A stretch of 64,000 nucleotides of DNA. Source: Hordeum vulgare subsp. vulgare (Eukaryota > Streptophyta > Magnoliopsida > Poales > Poaceae). Position 1 is the stretch's first letter. Each line of letters opens with the position of its first letter. The translations under genes were made by a program, and so were the position numbers. Positions 11,057 to 22,807 of this stretch are shown here, piece after piece. The notes beneath the pieces were generated by a model. It searched no databases, was not told the origin of the DNA, and worked only from the letters and a program-made list of their open reading frames with translations. The stretch is taken from positions 549,695,763 through 549,759,762 of the forward strand of contig NC_058524.1 in assembly GCF_904849725.1 (NCBI RefSeq). The letters are read 5' to 3'.

Positions 11057-12430
11057 TGATAACCCACAAGTATAGGGGATCAATTGTAGCCTTTCTCGAT
11101 AAGTAAGAGTGTCGAACCCAACGAGGAGCTAAAGGTAGGACAAATATTCCCTCAAGTTCTATCAGCCACCGATACAACTCTATGCACACTTTATGTTCGC
11201 TTTACCTAGAACAAGTATGAAACTAGAAGTATTTTGTAGGAGTGATAGGAAAGGTTTGCAAGAAAGTAAAGAACACGTAAATAAAAACTAGGGTCTGGTT
11301 AGATAAAGAAACAATTACGAGTGTCTAACGAGTGTGGAAAAGTGGTGGTAGGAGTTGCGGAATTGTCCCTAAGCAATTGACTACATTACTAGACCGATAA
11401 CAAGTTTTATGTGGGAGAGGCCACTTCTAGCATGTCATCCCTTACTTGGAATTCTATGCACTTATGATCGGAACTATTAGCAAGCATCCGCAACTACTAA
11501 CGTTCATTAAGGTAAAACCCAACCATAGCAATAAGATGTATTGGTCCCCCTTCAATCCCATATGCATCAATTTCAATGCTAGTCTGAAGCTTCTCTCACT
11601 CTTGCCCTCCAATACATAGTCCTATCAACATACAACTAACCCTATGGTGTGATCCACGCGCGCGCTCATATGATGGGCACCAAAGGATAGCAACATAACC
11701 ACAAGCAAATTAAACCAATCATAGCAATTCATCAATCACTGATAGGACAACGAAAATCTACTCTGACATCATAGGATGGCAACACATCATTGGATAATAA
11801 TATGAAGCTTACAGCACCATGTTCAAGTAGATGGTACAATGAGTTGCGGGAGAATGGACCGCTGAATATAGATGGGGGAAGGTGATGGAGGTGTTGGTGT
11901 AGATCATGTCCTCGTCAAGGAGATCGCTGGGATGATGAAGATGGCCACGAGAGATGGGTTCCCGCTCGGGCAGGGTGCCGGAACGGGCTCCCGATTGGTT
12001 ATTGGTGGCTATAGAGGCTTGCGGCAGCGGAACTCCCGATATAGGTTTCTTTTCGCAGGTTTCTGTATTTATAGGAATTTATGGCGGTGGAATTGCATTA
12101 CTTAAGCACACGAGGAGGTCACAAGCCCGCACGGCGCGGTCAGGGGGGTAGGCCGCAGCGTGCAAGCTCGTGACTTCCTCGTGGCTCTTCTGGCCTTCTT
12201 CCAGAGCTTCGGGTGTCTCTTTTGGTCCAAAAAAAATCATCGCAAAGTTCTGTTCCATTTGGACTCCGCCTGAAAAAGGGTCAAAAACAGAAGCTGGCAC
12301 TTGGCACTGAGTTAATAGATTAGTCCCAAAAATGATATAAAATAGCATATAAATGCATATAAGACATCCCAAGTTGATACTATAATAGCATGGAACAATC
12401 AAAAATTATAGATACGTTGGAGACGTATCA
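11057..12430 (-). repeat. 5' LTR of element A, 1374 bp
   Basis: On the + strand it runs from TGATAACCCACAAGTATAGG to GGAGACGTATCA. A TATAAATA box is present on the - strand at 12066-12073. The left end matches element B's LTR, while the right half (GGTGCCGGAACGG region onward) matches element C's LTR, so the LTR looks mosaic. Confidence 0.88.
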
Positions 12431-12456
12431 CCGGCTCAGCAAGGAGAAGGGGTCGG
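12431..12456. other. Sliver of element T between A and B
   Basis: These 26 bp lie between two LTR termini. The last five, GTCGG, pair with GCCGG at 29094-29098 as an imperfect TSD of element B, so the sliver is contiguous with 29099 onward, apparently an intron of T's antisense ORF. Confidence 0.6.
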
Positions 12457-13967
12457 TGATGACCCACAAGTATAGGGGATCTATCGTAGTCCTTTCGATA
12501 AGTAAGAGTGTCGAACCCAACAAGGATTAGAAGGATATGACAAGTGGTTTTCAGCAAGGTATTCTCTGCAAGCACTGTAATTGTCGGTAACAGATAGTTG
12601 TGTGATAAGATAATTCGTAACCGGTAGCAAGTAACAAAAGTAACAATGGTGCAGCAAGATAGCCCAATCCATTTTGCAGCAAGGGACAAGCCTCAGCGAA
12701 CTCAAATATAAAGTAAAGCGCTCCCAACGACACATGGGAATTTCTGTCTAGCTAGTTTTCATCACGTTCATATGATTCGCGTTCGTTACTTTGATAGTTT
12801 GATATGTGGGTGGACCGGTGCTTGGGTGTTGCCCTTACTTGGACAAACCTCCCACTTATGATTAACCCCTAAGCATCCGCAACTATGAAAGAAGTATTAA
12901 GACAAAGTCTAACCATATCATTAAATTAGTGAATCCGAATCAGCCCCTTGCAAAGCAACGCATAAACTAGGGTTTAAGCTTCTGTCACTCTAGCAACTCA
13001 TCATCTACTTATTACTTCCCAATGCCTTCCTCTAGGCCCAAATAATGCTGAAGTGCTATGTAGTCAACGTTCACATAACACTATTATAGGAAAGACAACA
13101 TACGTAATATCACAATACTGAATGAATACCAAATTCACATGACTATTTCTAGCAAGACTTATCCCATGTCCTCAGGAACAAAAGCAACTACTCACAAAGC
13201 ATAAATATGATCTTAATCAGAGAGGTATTAAATAGTGTCAAGGATCTGAACATACAATCTTCCACGAAGTAATCCAACTAGCATCAACTACAAGGAGTAA
13301 TTAACACTACTAGCAACCATACAAGTAATCGGAGTCGTGAGATGGAGATTGGATACATGAGATGAACTAGGGTTTGGAGATGAGACGGTGCTGATGAAGA
13401 TGTTGCTGGAGATGAGTCCCCTCCAATGAGAGGGGTGTTGGTGAGGACGATGGGACGATTTCCCCTTCCGGGAGGAAAATTTCCCCGGCAGGACAGCCCT
13501 GCCGGAGCTCTAGATTGGTTCTGCTCAAGTTCCGCCGTGTGGCGGCGGCGTTTCTTCCCGAAAGCTCCGTATTGATTTTTTCTGGAATGAAAGCGTTCAT
13601 ATAGAGGAAGATGGGCGTCGGAGAGCCAACAGGGGGCCCACGATCCACCACGGCGCGGCCAGGGGGGCACACCGTGCCGGCTCGTGGCCTCCTGCTGGCG
13701 CTCCTCGGGTATTTCTTCCGCCCAGTATTTTTTATATATTCCAAAATAAATCTTCGTTTATTTTCACGGATTTTGGAGTTGCGCCGAATAGGTGTCCCAG
13801 ACTTGCTCCTTTTTCAGTCTAGAAACTCAGCTGTCGGCATTCTCCCTCTTCATGTAAACCTTGCAAAATGAGAGAGAAAAGGCATAAGTATTGTACCAAA
13901 AAGTGTAATAATAGTCCAAAGTGCGATAAATATCAACATGAAAGCATGATGCAAAATGGACGTATCA
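12457..13967 (-). repeat. 3' LTR of element B, 1511 bp
   Basis: The + strand boundaries are TGATGACCCACAAGTATAGG and AAAATGGACGTATCA. It aligns throughout with 27578-29093. Confidence 0.92.
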
Positions 13968-13984
13968 ACTCCCCCAAGCTTAGA
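13968..13984 (-). promoter_or_regulatory. Polypurine tract of element B
   Basis: On the - strand TCTAAGCTTGGGGGAGT immediately precedes the 3' LTR start TGATACGTCC. Confidence 0.85.
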
Positions 13985-15504
13985 CCTCGCTTGTCCTCAA
14001 GCGAAAGCCGAGATCAATAAATATGCCCACATGTTTAGAGACAGAGGTGTCGAGAAAATAGAATACGGGCATGAAGGCATCATGATCACAATTAGAAGAG
14101 CAATAAAGGCATGTAATCTCTTATGCTAAAGTGATAATGCTTTCACAATGTAAAGCATGGATCAAGAACCTTATTGAGAATCAACAACCAATAGTATTTA
14201 GTTATCGAAGCAATTGCAATCTATCATAACATGGGAAAGAGTCAAATAAGAGCTTATAAAGAAAACCCACATACTCAATCATCTTTTAGTCTTCCACAAT
14301 TGCTAAAACTCACATTGTACTCATGGAATCAAAGTTTCAGTCGGACACAGAGGAATATAGGGGCTTATAGTTTTGCCTCCCAACTATTTACCTCAAGGGT
14401 AATGCCAATAATAATAATTCATGATTACCTGTTTCCAAGCTGAAATATTGATATAGATCTTTCCCTAACACATGACGCTTGCCAAGATAACGCCAAAAAG
14501 GAATTGGTGTTGATCACCATGACTCTTTTAAAGATCAAAAGTAAAGGTACAAGAAGGGCCCTTCGCAGAGGGAAGCATAGGTTGTCATGCGCTTTTTGAA
14601 GTTTGGATGCGTGATCTCTTAGTGTGAAGGAACGTCACTTTGTATTGCCCCCTGTGATAAAGAACTTTATTATGCAGTCTGTCGCTTTTATGTCTTCTTC
14701 ATCACAGGTTTGTATAGAGCTTATTTTCCAAAAACTAATAGAGCATACATATTTAGAGAGCATTTTTTTATTGCTTGCACCGATGACAACTTACTTGAAG
14801 GATCTTATTCAATCCATAGGTAGGTATGGTGGACTCTCATGGCAAAACTTGGTTGAAGGTTCATGGATGCACAAGTAGTATCTCTACTTAGTGCGGGAGT
14901 TTTGGCTAATATGAGGTGGAAGCAAGCGTCACATGTTAAGGGATCTCTAGTCATATAGCATTGTTCAGAATTAAGCAGGCATAATTCATTATGTTGTCTT
15001 CCTTGTCCAACATCTACTTCTTAGCATGTAATAGTTTAATGAGTGTTCACAATCATGGATGGTGTCAAAGATGATATACTTATATGTGAACCTCTCTTTC
15101 TTTATTACTTCCTATTATTTGCAACAATGACCAAGATCTACGTTTGTCTACCCGCAACAAGTTTCAATCAACATTCTTCTTATATGTGAAGCTAACACTT
15201 CCCATAAGATCATCATATGATCTTTCATGCTTTTGTTGTTTTACTATTCTTTTTCAAGATCATGTCATGAAGCAAACTAAGACACTTCTTAATATATAAC
15301 TCACGGGCACGATTACATAGGGGGTAACCAAAAGCAAAACTAAAACCAAGATCATACTAAGAACTCTATTCTACTAGAAAAGGATAAAACTAAAAAGAGG
15401 ATAAAACTGAAACAAAAGTAAAAGCAAAAGATATGATGGTGATACGATACCGGGGAAACTCCCCAAGCTTGGCACAAGCCAAGGGAGTGCCAATACCCAT
15501 GTGT
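13985..15504 (-). other. 3' non-coding region of element B
   Basis: About 1.5 kb between the third ORF and the polypurine tract. I see no recognisable coding frame. A second AAGCTTGGGGAGTT motif resembling the polypurine tract occurs near 15460. Long 3' untranslated segments are usual in this lineage. Confidence 0.7.
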
Positions 15505-15743
15505 TCAATTGTCTTCCTTCGGAGGTGATGGTGGTGGAGTTGTTGGAATCTGGGGCTGATGCTCCGTCTTCCAAGGCATAGGCTCTCCATCATAGAAAGA
15601 TGATCGAGTGTCCAGAATCCTCAAATTTGGAGCCAATATCATTGCTTTGAATCTATATTCATATTCACAGTTTTGATTTTGCATGTCGTAGATCTGGGCT
15701 TGGAGATGATCGATCCTGTCATAAAGCTTGAAAAGGTGGTCCC
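15505..15743 (-). pseudogene. Third ORF of element B, C-terminal half (split by element C)
   Basis: The - strand frame continues from 22477 across the C insertion once one copy of the TSD is discounted. It reads HLFKLYDRIDHLQAQIYDMQ, then EYRFKAMILAP, and a proline-rich end, finishing with TGA at 15505-15507. Charge and heptad pattern suggest a coiled coil. It lies after integrase, where Athila elements carry an extra ORF sometimes called env-like, but I see no signal peptide or membrane segment, so I do not call it an envelope. Its function is unknown. Confidence 0.75.
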
Positions 15744-17281
15744 TGCTACTTCCCAGTCACGTAAACAGAACTTGGAAATTTGACTCAAGATTGCGTTGGT
15801 TTTTTCCCTTGAAGAGGAAAGGGTGATGTAGCACAGCAACAACAAGTATTTCCCCCAGTTTGAGAACCAAGGTATCGAACCAGTAGGAACTCCAAGATAA
15901 AGCTCCAAGTGACATGCACAAGAAACAACAACTTGCACCCAACGCGACAAAAGGGGTTGTCAATCCCTTCACGATTGTTTGCAAAAGTGAGATCTGACAG
16001 AGAAAGTAATATAGATCTGAAAACAGTGGATGGAAAATAGACCTGGGGGACATAGTGTTCACTAGAGGCTTCTCTCATAAAAGCAAATATCACGGCGGGT
16101 AAACAAATTACTGTCGAGCAATTGATAGAATCGCGCAAAGTCATGAAGTCATCTAAGCAAAGATCATTCATATAGGCATCACGTCCGAGACAAGTAGACC
16201 GATACTGTGAGCATCTACTTCTTATTACTCCACACATCGACCGCTATACAACATGCATCTAGTGTATTAAGTTCATGCAAACAGAGTAAAGCCTTAAGCA
16301 AGATGACATGATGTAGAGGGATAAACTCAAACCAATGATGAAAACCCCATCTTTTTACCCTTGATGGCAACAACACGATACGTGCCTCGCTACCCCTTCT
16401 GTCACTTGGTGAGGTCACCACACGGTATGAACCCAAAACCAAGCACTTCTCCCATTGCAAGAATCATAGATCGAGTTGACCAAACAAAACCAATAACTTG
16501 AAGAGAATTACAAGGATATGAAATCATGCATATAAGAAATAAGCAAAGACTCAAATATATATCATAGATAATCTGATCATGAATCCGCAATTCATCGGAT
16601 CTCGAAAAACACACCATAAAGAAGAATTACATCGGATAGATCTCCATGAAGATCATGGAGAACTTTGTATTGAAGATCCAAGAGAGAGAAGAAGCCATCT
16701 AGCTACTAGCTATGGACCCGAAGGTCTGTGGTGAACTACACACGCATCATCGGAGGGGCAATGGTGTTGATGTAGAAGCCCTCCAACTCCGGATCCCTCT
16801 TCGGCAGAGTACCGGAACGGTCTCCAGATGGGATCTCGCAGAAGCAGAGGCTTGAGCCGGCGGAAAAGTAATTGCGGCTCTCTTTTCTTCCGTGGCACGA
16901 TTCATCGAAATTTATAGGTGGAAGAAGTAGGGCACCGGAGCCATGTGGGGCCCACTAGCTCCCACGGCGCGGCCAGGGGGTGGCCTCGGGGCTCGTGGCC
17001 TCCCACGGTCTCCACTGCCTTGGTTCTCAAAGACTCGTATTCGTCTTATTTTCGGGAAAAAATCGTGGCAAAAGTTTTATTCCGTTTGGACTCCGTTTGA
17101 TATTCCTATCTGCAAGAGGTCAAAAACAAGGAAAAAAACAGGAACTGGCACTAGGCACTGAGTTAATAAGTTAGTCCCAAAAAAGATATAAAACATCATA
17201 TAAATGCATAGGGAACATCCAAAGATGATACTAAAACAGCATGGAACACTCAAAAATTATAGATACGTTGGAGACGTATCA
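15744..17281 (-). repeat. 3' LTR of element C
   Basis: The + strand runs from TGCTACTTCCCAGTCACG to GAGACGTATCA. A TATAAA box is visible on the - strand at 16911-16916. It pairs with 20937-22476. Confidence 0.94.
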
Positions 17282-17297
17282 AGCATCCCCAAGCTTA
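17282..17297 (-). promoter_or_regulatory. Polypurine tract of element C
   Basis: On the - strand TAAGCTTGGGGATGCT directly precedes the 3' LTR start TGATACGTCTCC. Similar motifs recur inside the element near 19342, 19398 and 20465. Confidence 0.85.
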
Positions 17298-18054
17298 ACT
17301 CCTGCTCGTCCTCGAGTAGGGAAGTGATAAAGACTGAATTTTTGAGGTGGAATGCTACCTAGCATATTTTGTTCTTTGTAACTCCTTCATTGTGGCATGA
17401 ATGTTCAGACCCATAAGATTCCAAATCATAGTTCAATGTTGACATGAAAACAATAATACTTCAAGCATGCTAGCAAAGTAGTCATGAACTTTCGAAGTAA
17501 CAAGGCCAAGAGAAAGTTATCCCTACAAAATGATATAGTCTGGCTATGCTCTATCATCCTTGCACAACGAATTTAAATCATGCACAACCTCGGTATTGGC
17601 CAAGTAGTTGTTTTCACACCTTTACTTTTTCAAACTTTTTCAACTCTCACGCAATATATGAGTGTGAGCCATGGTTATAGCACTATAGGTGGAGTGGAAT
17701 ATGGTGGAGGTTGTGAGGCAAAAATGAAGAAGATGGTCACATTGACTAGGCATATCAATGAGCTATGGAGATGCTCATCAATAGATATCAATGTGAATGA
17801 GTAGGGATTGCCATGCAACGGATGCGCTTGAGCTTATAAGTGTATGAAAGCTCACAAAGGAAACTAGTGGGTGTGCACCCAACTTGCTTGCTCACGAAGA
17901 CCTAGGGCAATTTTGAGGAAGCCCATCATTGGAATATACAAGCCAAGTTATAATTTACCACTAGTAAATGGAAGTGTCATGAAGATCATGGTGCTTATTT
18001 GAAGCACAAGTGTGGAAAAAGGATAGTAGCAATTGTCCCTTCTCTCTCATTTTT

Positions 18055-18145
18055 TTGTGGGCTCTTTGGCCTTTTTTATTATTTTGGTGGGCATCTTTGG
18101 CCTCTTTTTTGTAAATGGGCTTCTCTGGCCTCTTTTATTTCCTCA
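18055..18145 (-). repeat. Degenerate tandem repeat, GGGC-TCTTTGGCC type
   Basis: Three consecutive variants of GGGC(A/T)TCTTTGGCCTC followed by a T-rich stretch, spaced about 28-32 bp, begin near 18059, 18089 and 18117 on the + strand. Confidence 0.7.
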
Positions 18146-18967
18146 CAAGGGACAATGCTCTATTAATGATGATCATCACACTTACAACTCAAAACTAGAG
18201 CAATGATGACTCTATATGAAATGCCTTCGGTAGTGTACCGTGTTAATGATCTAGCATAGCAATGACATCAAAAAACGGACAAACCATAGCAACATCTTGC
18301 TAGCTATCTTACGATCATGCAATGGCAATGTGGAAGTGGTGGCACATGTCATGAGACGGAACGGTGGTAGTTGCATGGCAATATATCTCGGAATGGCTAT
18401 GAAAATGCCATGATAGGTAGGTATGGTGGCTTTTTTGAGGGAGGCTATATGGTGGGTTTATGTACCGGCGAAAGTTGTGCGGTACTAGAGAAGGTGGTAA
18501 TGGTGGAAGGTAAAAGTGCATCTAAACCATGGACTCACATTAGTCATGAAGAACTCATATACTTGTTGCAAAAGTTTTAGTAGTAATCGAAACAAAGCAT
18601 TCAACGCATACTCCTAGGGGAAGGGTTGGTAGGTATAAACCATCGCGTGATCCAGACCGCTACACAAAGGATGACAATCAATAAACTAATCATGCTCAAA
18701 CTTCATCACATAGCGGTTCACCATACGTGCATGCTATGGGAATCACTAACTTTATCACAAGTATGTCTAGATTCACAACACCCTACTAACATAACTCTAA
18801 TATTACCATAAGCACATCTCAAAACGAAGCATGAGGAAGAAAATTTCTCCTACTAATCAATGCACTTAAATATGGAGGTTTTTTTTATTGTATCCTCTTT
18901 GGATGCCTATCACATATAGGACTAACTTCATAGCACACACCAATTACCAAGTTCTTTAAGAGAGCAC

Positions 18968-19140
18968 TCTCAAAAAGATATAAGTGAAGATCGAGAGTTT
19001 CCATTTCTACAAAATATGGCACGGCCATGCTCTAACAAGATTTAAGTGAATCACTAGAGCAACAAATCAACTAGCTCAAAAGATATAAGTGAAGCTCATG
19101 GGAGCAAAAGTGTCTAGCTCAAAAGATATAAGTGAAGCTC
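18968..19140 (-). repeat. Repeated AGATATAAGTGAAGCTC motif
   Basis: CTAGCTCAAAAGATATAAG plus TGAAGCTC occurs at 19071 and 19114 (period 43). Weaker versions lie near 18975 and 19038. It is a short internal repeat within the non-coding part of element C. Confidence 0.7.
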
Positions 19141-20068
19141 AAAGAGTATTCTACAAATACACGATGAGTGCGTGTCTCTCTCAAAAATAGGTGTGCAGCA
19201 AGGACAAGTGTGGCACAACTAAAAGCAAAAACTAATATAACACACGACGCTCCAAGCAAAACACATATCATGTGGTGTATAAAAATATAGCTCCAAGTAA
19301 CATACCGATGGATTGAAGACGAAAGAGGGGATGCCTTCCCGGGGCATCCCCAAGCTTAGACTTTTTGGTGTCCTTGAATTTGGCTTGGGATGCCTTGGGC
19401 ATCCCCAATTTAGGCTCTTACCACTCATTGTTCCATTGTCCATAGGAAGATCACCCAAAACTTGAAAACTTCACAACACAAAACTTAAACAGAAACTTGT
19501 GATATCATTAGCACAAGGAAACAAACTACTAACTTGAAAGGTACTGAAGTGAACTTGAATTCCATTCATATTGGTGTTACACTACTCTATTCTAACTTTT
19601 CCATGGGTCGTACCCCCCGATACTATCCATAGTTTCATCAAAACAACCGATCAACACAATGAAAACAGAATCTGTCAAAAACAGAATAGTCTGTAGCAAT
19701 CTGTATACTCCGAATACTTCCATTACCTCAAAAAATCTGAAATATTACGAACGTCTGGAAAAATTGCGTAGCAATCAGCAGCAAAAAGAATCAACTCAAA
19801 AGCTCTTACAGAATAAAACTTAAAATTCTTTTCATGAGCAGAAAGTTTCTGTCTTTTCCTGCGTGATCAAACAAGCATCACCAAGACTAATCATAACGGT
19901 TTCACTTGGCACAAACGCTAATTAAAACACAAAGAACACCATCATAACAGAATTATGAAAGTGTGGAAAACACAAAGCAAAAAGCAAAAAGCAAAAATAA
20001 ATTGGGTTGCCTCCCAACAAGCGCTATTGTTTAACGCCCTTAGTTAGGCATTGATAATTCAATGATGC

Positions 20069-20575
20069 TCACATAGAAGATAAGAATTGAAACATAACGG
20101 GAGCATGATGAACCATGTGAAAATCACATCTAAGTCTAACATACTTCCTATGGGTAGGCATTTTATAGGAAAACAAATTATCAAGACAAGCAATAATTGA
20201 CATATGCAAGGAAGAAGAAAGAGACAATGTCAATCTCAACATGACGAGAGTTAACTTAGTAACATGAAAGTTTCTACCAAAACATTTTCCTCTCTCATAA
20301 TAATTACATGTGGGATCATATTCAAATTCATGATCCACATGCATGCAAAGTTGACACTCTTTATTATTGCAATCATCATGAGGCTTAAACAAATTTTCAA
20401 GATCATAAGAAAAATCATCACCCCAATCATGATCATTGCAACAAGTAGTAGACATAGCAAAACTAGCATCCCCAAGCTTAGGGTTTTGCATATTTTTGGC
20501 ATGATTGTCACTAATAGAATTTATAGTGAAACCATTGCAATCATGCTTTTCATCCAAGGAGCCCTCGTGAATCAA
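20069..20575 (-). CDS. Only ORF of element C, gag position, unknown function
   Basis: A 168-codon frame on the - strand ends about 360 bp from the 5' LTR. It shares CNYYERG and the pattern MPTHRKYVRLR with the longer ORF of element A, in the same order, so the two are homologous. It lacks A's long N-terminal half and may be a 5'-truncated version; I cannot tell whether the start seen here is native. A polypurine-like motif at 20465-20483 is embedded in the frame and encodes PKLGDASF. There is no known catalytic motif. The shared C-terminal block suggests past selection, possibly for RNA packaging or as a Gag-like partner, but that is inference. Confidence 0.6.
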   Translation of the reverse strand: MIHEGSLDEKHDCNGFTINSISDNHAKNMQNPKLGDASFAMSTTCCNDHDWGDDFSYDLENLFKPHDDCNNKECQLCMHVDHEFEYDPTCNYYERGKCFGRNFHVTKLTLVMLRLTLSLSSSLHMSIIACLDNLFSYKMPTHRKYVRLRCDFHMVHHAPVMFQFLSSM

Positions 20576-20908
20576 TTCATAAATTTATTCCTCACAATTT
20601 TCAGATTCACGCATCTCAAGCAAAACTCCATAAAGATAATCTAGTAAGCAAAACTCACTAGCAATTGGTTCAACATAGTTGGACCTCTTGAAAAGATTAG
20701 CAAGTGGATGAGGATCCATGTCACTAGATTTTTAGCAAGCGAAGATGCAAGCATTTTGAATGCACATGGCAACACAAGCAAAGGAAATGCAAACGAAAAA
20801 GGCAAATGGGTGAAGTGGGGGAGAGGAAAACGAGAGGCAACTGGCAAACAAAGTAAATGCAAGAGATGAGTTTGAGAGGTACTTGGTAGATGTGCTTAAA
20901 TTGAAATT

Positions 20909-20925
20909 CCCCGGCAACGGCGCCA
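20909..20925 (-). promoter_or_regulatory. Primer-binding site of element C
   Basis: On the - strand TGGCGCCGTTGCCGGGG lies 11 bases inside the 5' LTR, the Asp-tRNA type PBS of Athila elements. Confidence 0.9.
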
Positions 20926-20936
20926 GAAATCCTTCC

Positions 20937-22476
20937 TGCTAATTCCCAGTCACGTCACCATAACTTGGCAATTTGACTCGAGATTGCGTTGGTTTTTGCC
21001 CTTGAAGAGGAAAGGGTGATGTAGCACAGCAACATCAAGTATTTCCCTCAGTTTGAGAACCAAGGTATCGAACCAGTAGGAACTCCAAGATAAAGCTCCA
21101 AGTGACCTGCACAAGAAACAACAACTTGCACCCAACGCGACAAAATGGGTTGTCAATCCCTTCATGATTGTTTGCAAAAGTGAGATCTGACAGTGAAAGT
21201 AATATATATCTGAAAACAGTGGATGGAAAATAGACCCGGGGGCCATAGTGTTCACTAGAGGCTTCTCTCATAAAAGCAAATATCACGGCGGGTAAACAAA
21301 TTACTGTCGAGCAATTGATAGAATCGCGCAAAGTCATGAAGTCATCTAAGCAATGATCATGCATATATGCATCACGTCCGAGACAAGTAGACCGATACTG
21401 TTAGCATCTACTTCTTATTACTCCAAACATCGATCGCTATCCAGCATGCATCTAGTGTATTAAGTTCATGCAAACAGAGTAAATCCGTAAACAAGATGAC
21501 ATGATGTAGAGGGATAAACTCAAACCAATGATGAAAACCCCATCTTTTTACCCTTGACGGCAACCACACGATACGTGCCTCGGTACCCCTTCTGTCACTG
21601 GGTGACGTCACCGCACGGTATGAACCCAAAACCAAGCACTTCTCCCATTGCAAGAATCATAGATCGAGTTGGCCAAACAAAACCGATAACTAGAAGAGAA
21701 TTACGAGGATATGAAATCATGCATATAAGAAATCAGCAAAGACTCAAATATATATCATAGGTAATCTGATCATGAATCCACAATTCATCGGATCTCGACA
21801 AACACACCGCAAAGAAGAATTACATCGGATAGATCTCCATGAAGATCATGGAGAACTTTGTATTGAAGATCCAAGAGAGAGAAGAAGCCATCTAGCTACT
21901 AGCTATGGACCCGAAGGTCTGTGGTGAACTACTCACGCATCATCGGAGGGGCAATGGTGTTGATGTAGAAGCCCTCCAACTCCGGATCCCTCTCCGGCAG
22001 AGTACCGGAACGGTCTTCAGATGGGATCTCGCGGAAGCAGAGGCTTGCGGCGGCGGAAAAGTAATTGCGGCTCTCTTTTCTTCGGTGGCACGATTTATCG
22101 AAATTTATAGGCGGGAGAAGTAGGGCACCAGAGCCACGTGGGGCCCACGAACTCCCACAGCGCGGCCAGGGGGGCCCGCGGCCTGGGGGCTCGTGGCCTC
22201 CCACGGTCTCCGCTGCCTTGGTTCTCAAGTCTCGTATTCGTCTTATTTTCAGAAAAAAATCGTGGCGAAAGTTTTATTCCGTTTGAACTCCGTTTGATAT
22301 TCCTATCTGCAAGAGGTCAAAACAAGGAAAAAAACAGGAACTGGCACTGGGCACTGAGTTAATAAGTTAGTCCCAAAAAGATATAAAACATCATATAAAT
22401 GCATAGGGAACATACAAAGTTGATACTAAAATAGCAAGGAACACTCAAAAATTATAGATACGTTGGAGACGTATCA
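20937..22476 (-). repeat. 5' LTR of element C
   Basis: The + strand runs from TGCTAATTCCCAGTCACG to GAGACGTATCA. It pairs with 15744-17281 and has a TATAAA box on the - strand at 22104-22109. Confidence 0.94.
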
Positions 22477-22807
22477 GTCCCCAATGTCCTTGGTGTCGAT
22501 CTTGTGCTTGTTGGTGAACTCCGTGATCATCATGTGGTTGGCGTTGAGTCCCCGTTCCACCATACTTTGGCATTAGAAAACTTGCTGCTCCATTTCTTCG
22601 AGCCTTGCCTCTATGCTTCTGGTCTTCTTGGGCCCCTCAACATCGCGGATGTGTAGCACCCCCTCCTGCATCTCAATAGACTGAGGGTGTTGCAGCACCT
22701 CCACGAGGTAGGGATTGATAACCTTTTCGAAGAACTTGTCCTTGGGAACTTTTGGGGAAGCTATAGCGATTTAGATCTGCCTCTTTGTTTTTGGAGTATG
22801 AAACAGG
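22477..22807 (-). pseudogene. Third ORF of element B, N-terminal part (split by element C)
   Basis: Read on the - strand just downstream of integrase, the frame gives ASPKVPKDKFFEKVINPYLV, then VEGPKKTRSIEARLEEMEQQ, then NKHKIDTKDIGD up to the insertion site, and continues in phase at 15738. TAA stops occur at 22771-22773 and 22573-22575, both compatible with CAA-to-TAA changes at Gln codons. The charged, helix-prone sequence suggests a coiled coil. Homologous ORFs follow integrase in other Triticeae Athila copies as I recall them, but their role is not established. Confidence 0.75.

Larger units (their letters stand above)
9802..12430 (-). mobile_element. Element A: non-autonomous Athila-type Gypsy element, 5' part
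   Basis: In - orientation this is a 5' LTR (11057-12430), an Asp-tRNA-like PBS (11029-11045) and the first internal ORF, cut at 9801 by the chromovirus. The rest of A would lie left of the window. On the right A abuts 26 bp that join T sequence across element B, so A most simply sits inside T, but its TSD cannot be checked. The LTR terminus GATACGTCTCCAACGTATC is typical of Triticeae Athila-type families such as Sabrina and WHAM; I do not assign one. Confidence 0.8.
17298..20068 (-). other. Non-coding interior of element C
   Basis: Roughly 2.8 kb with no convincing reading frame. It contains two short repeat patches, listed separately, and two internal copies of the polypurine-like motif GGCATCCCCAA on the + strand. 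I found no nested insertion. Confidence 0.7.
15744..22476 (-). mobile_element. Element C: complete non-autonomous Athila-type Gypsy element, 6733 bp
   Basis: LTRs of 1538 bp (15744-17281) and 1540 bp (20937-22476) flank a 3.65-kb interior with PBS, polypurine tract and one ORF, all in - orientation. The 5-bp TSD GTCCC is perfect (15739-15743 and 22477-22481). The first 240 bp of the LTRs differ at about 12 sites. No pol is present, so it must have used proteins from an autonomous relative. It interrupts element B's third ORF. Confidence 0.95.

Noticed and set aside
22477..22807. Envelope gene after integrase in element B
   Set aside because: The ORF has no signal peptide, fusion peptide or membrane segment; it looks like a coiled-coil protein.
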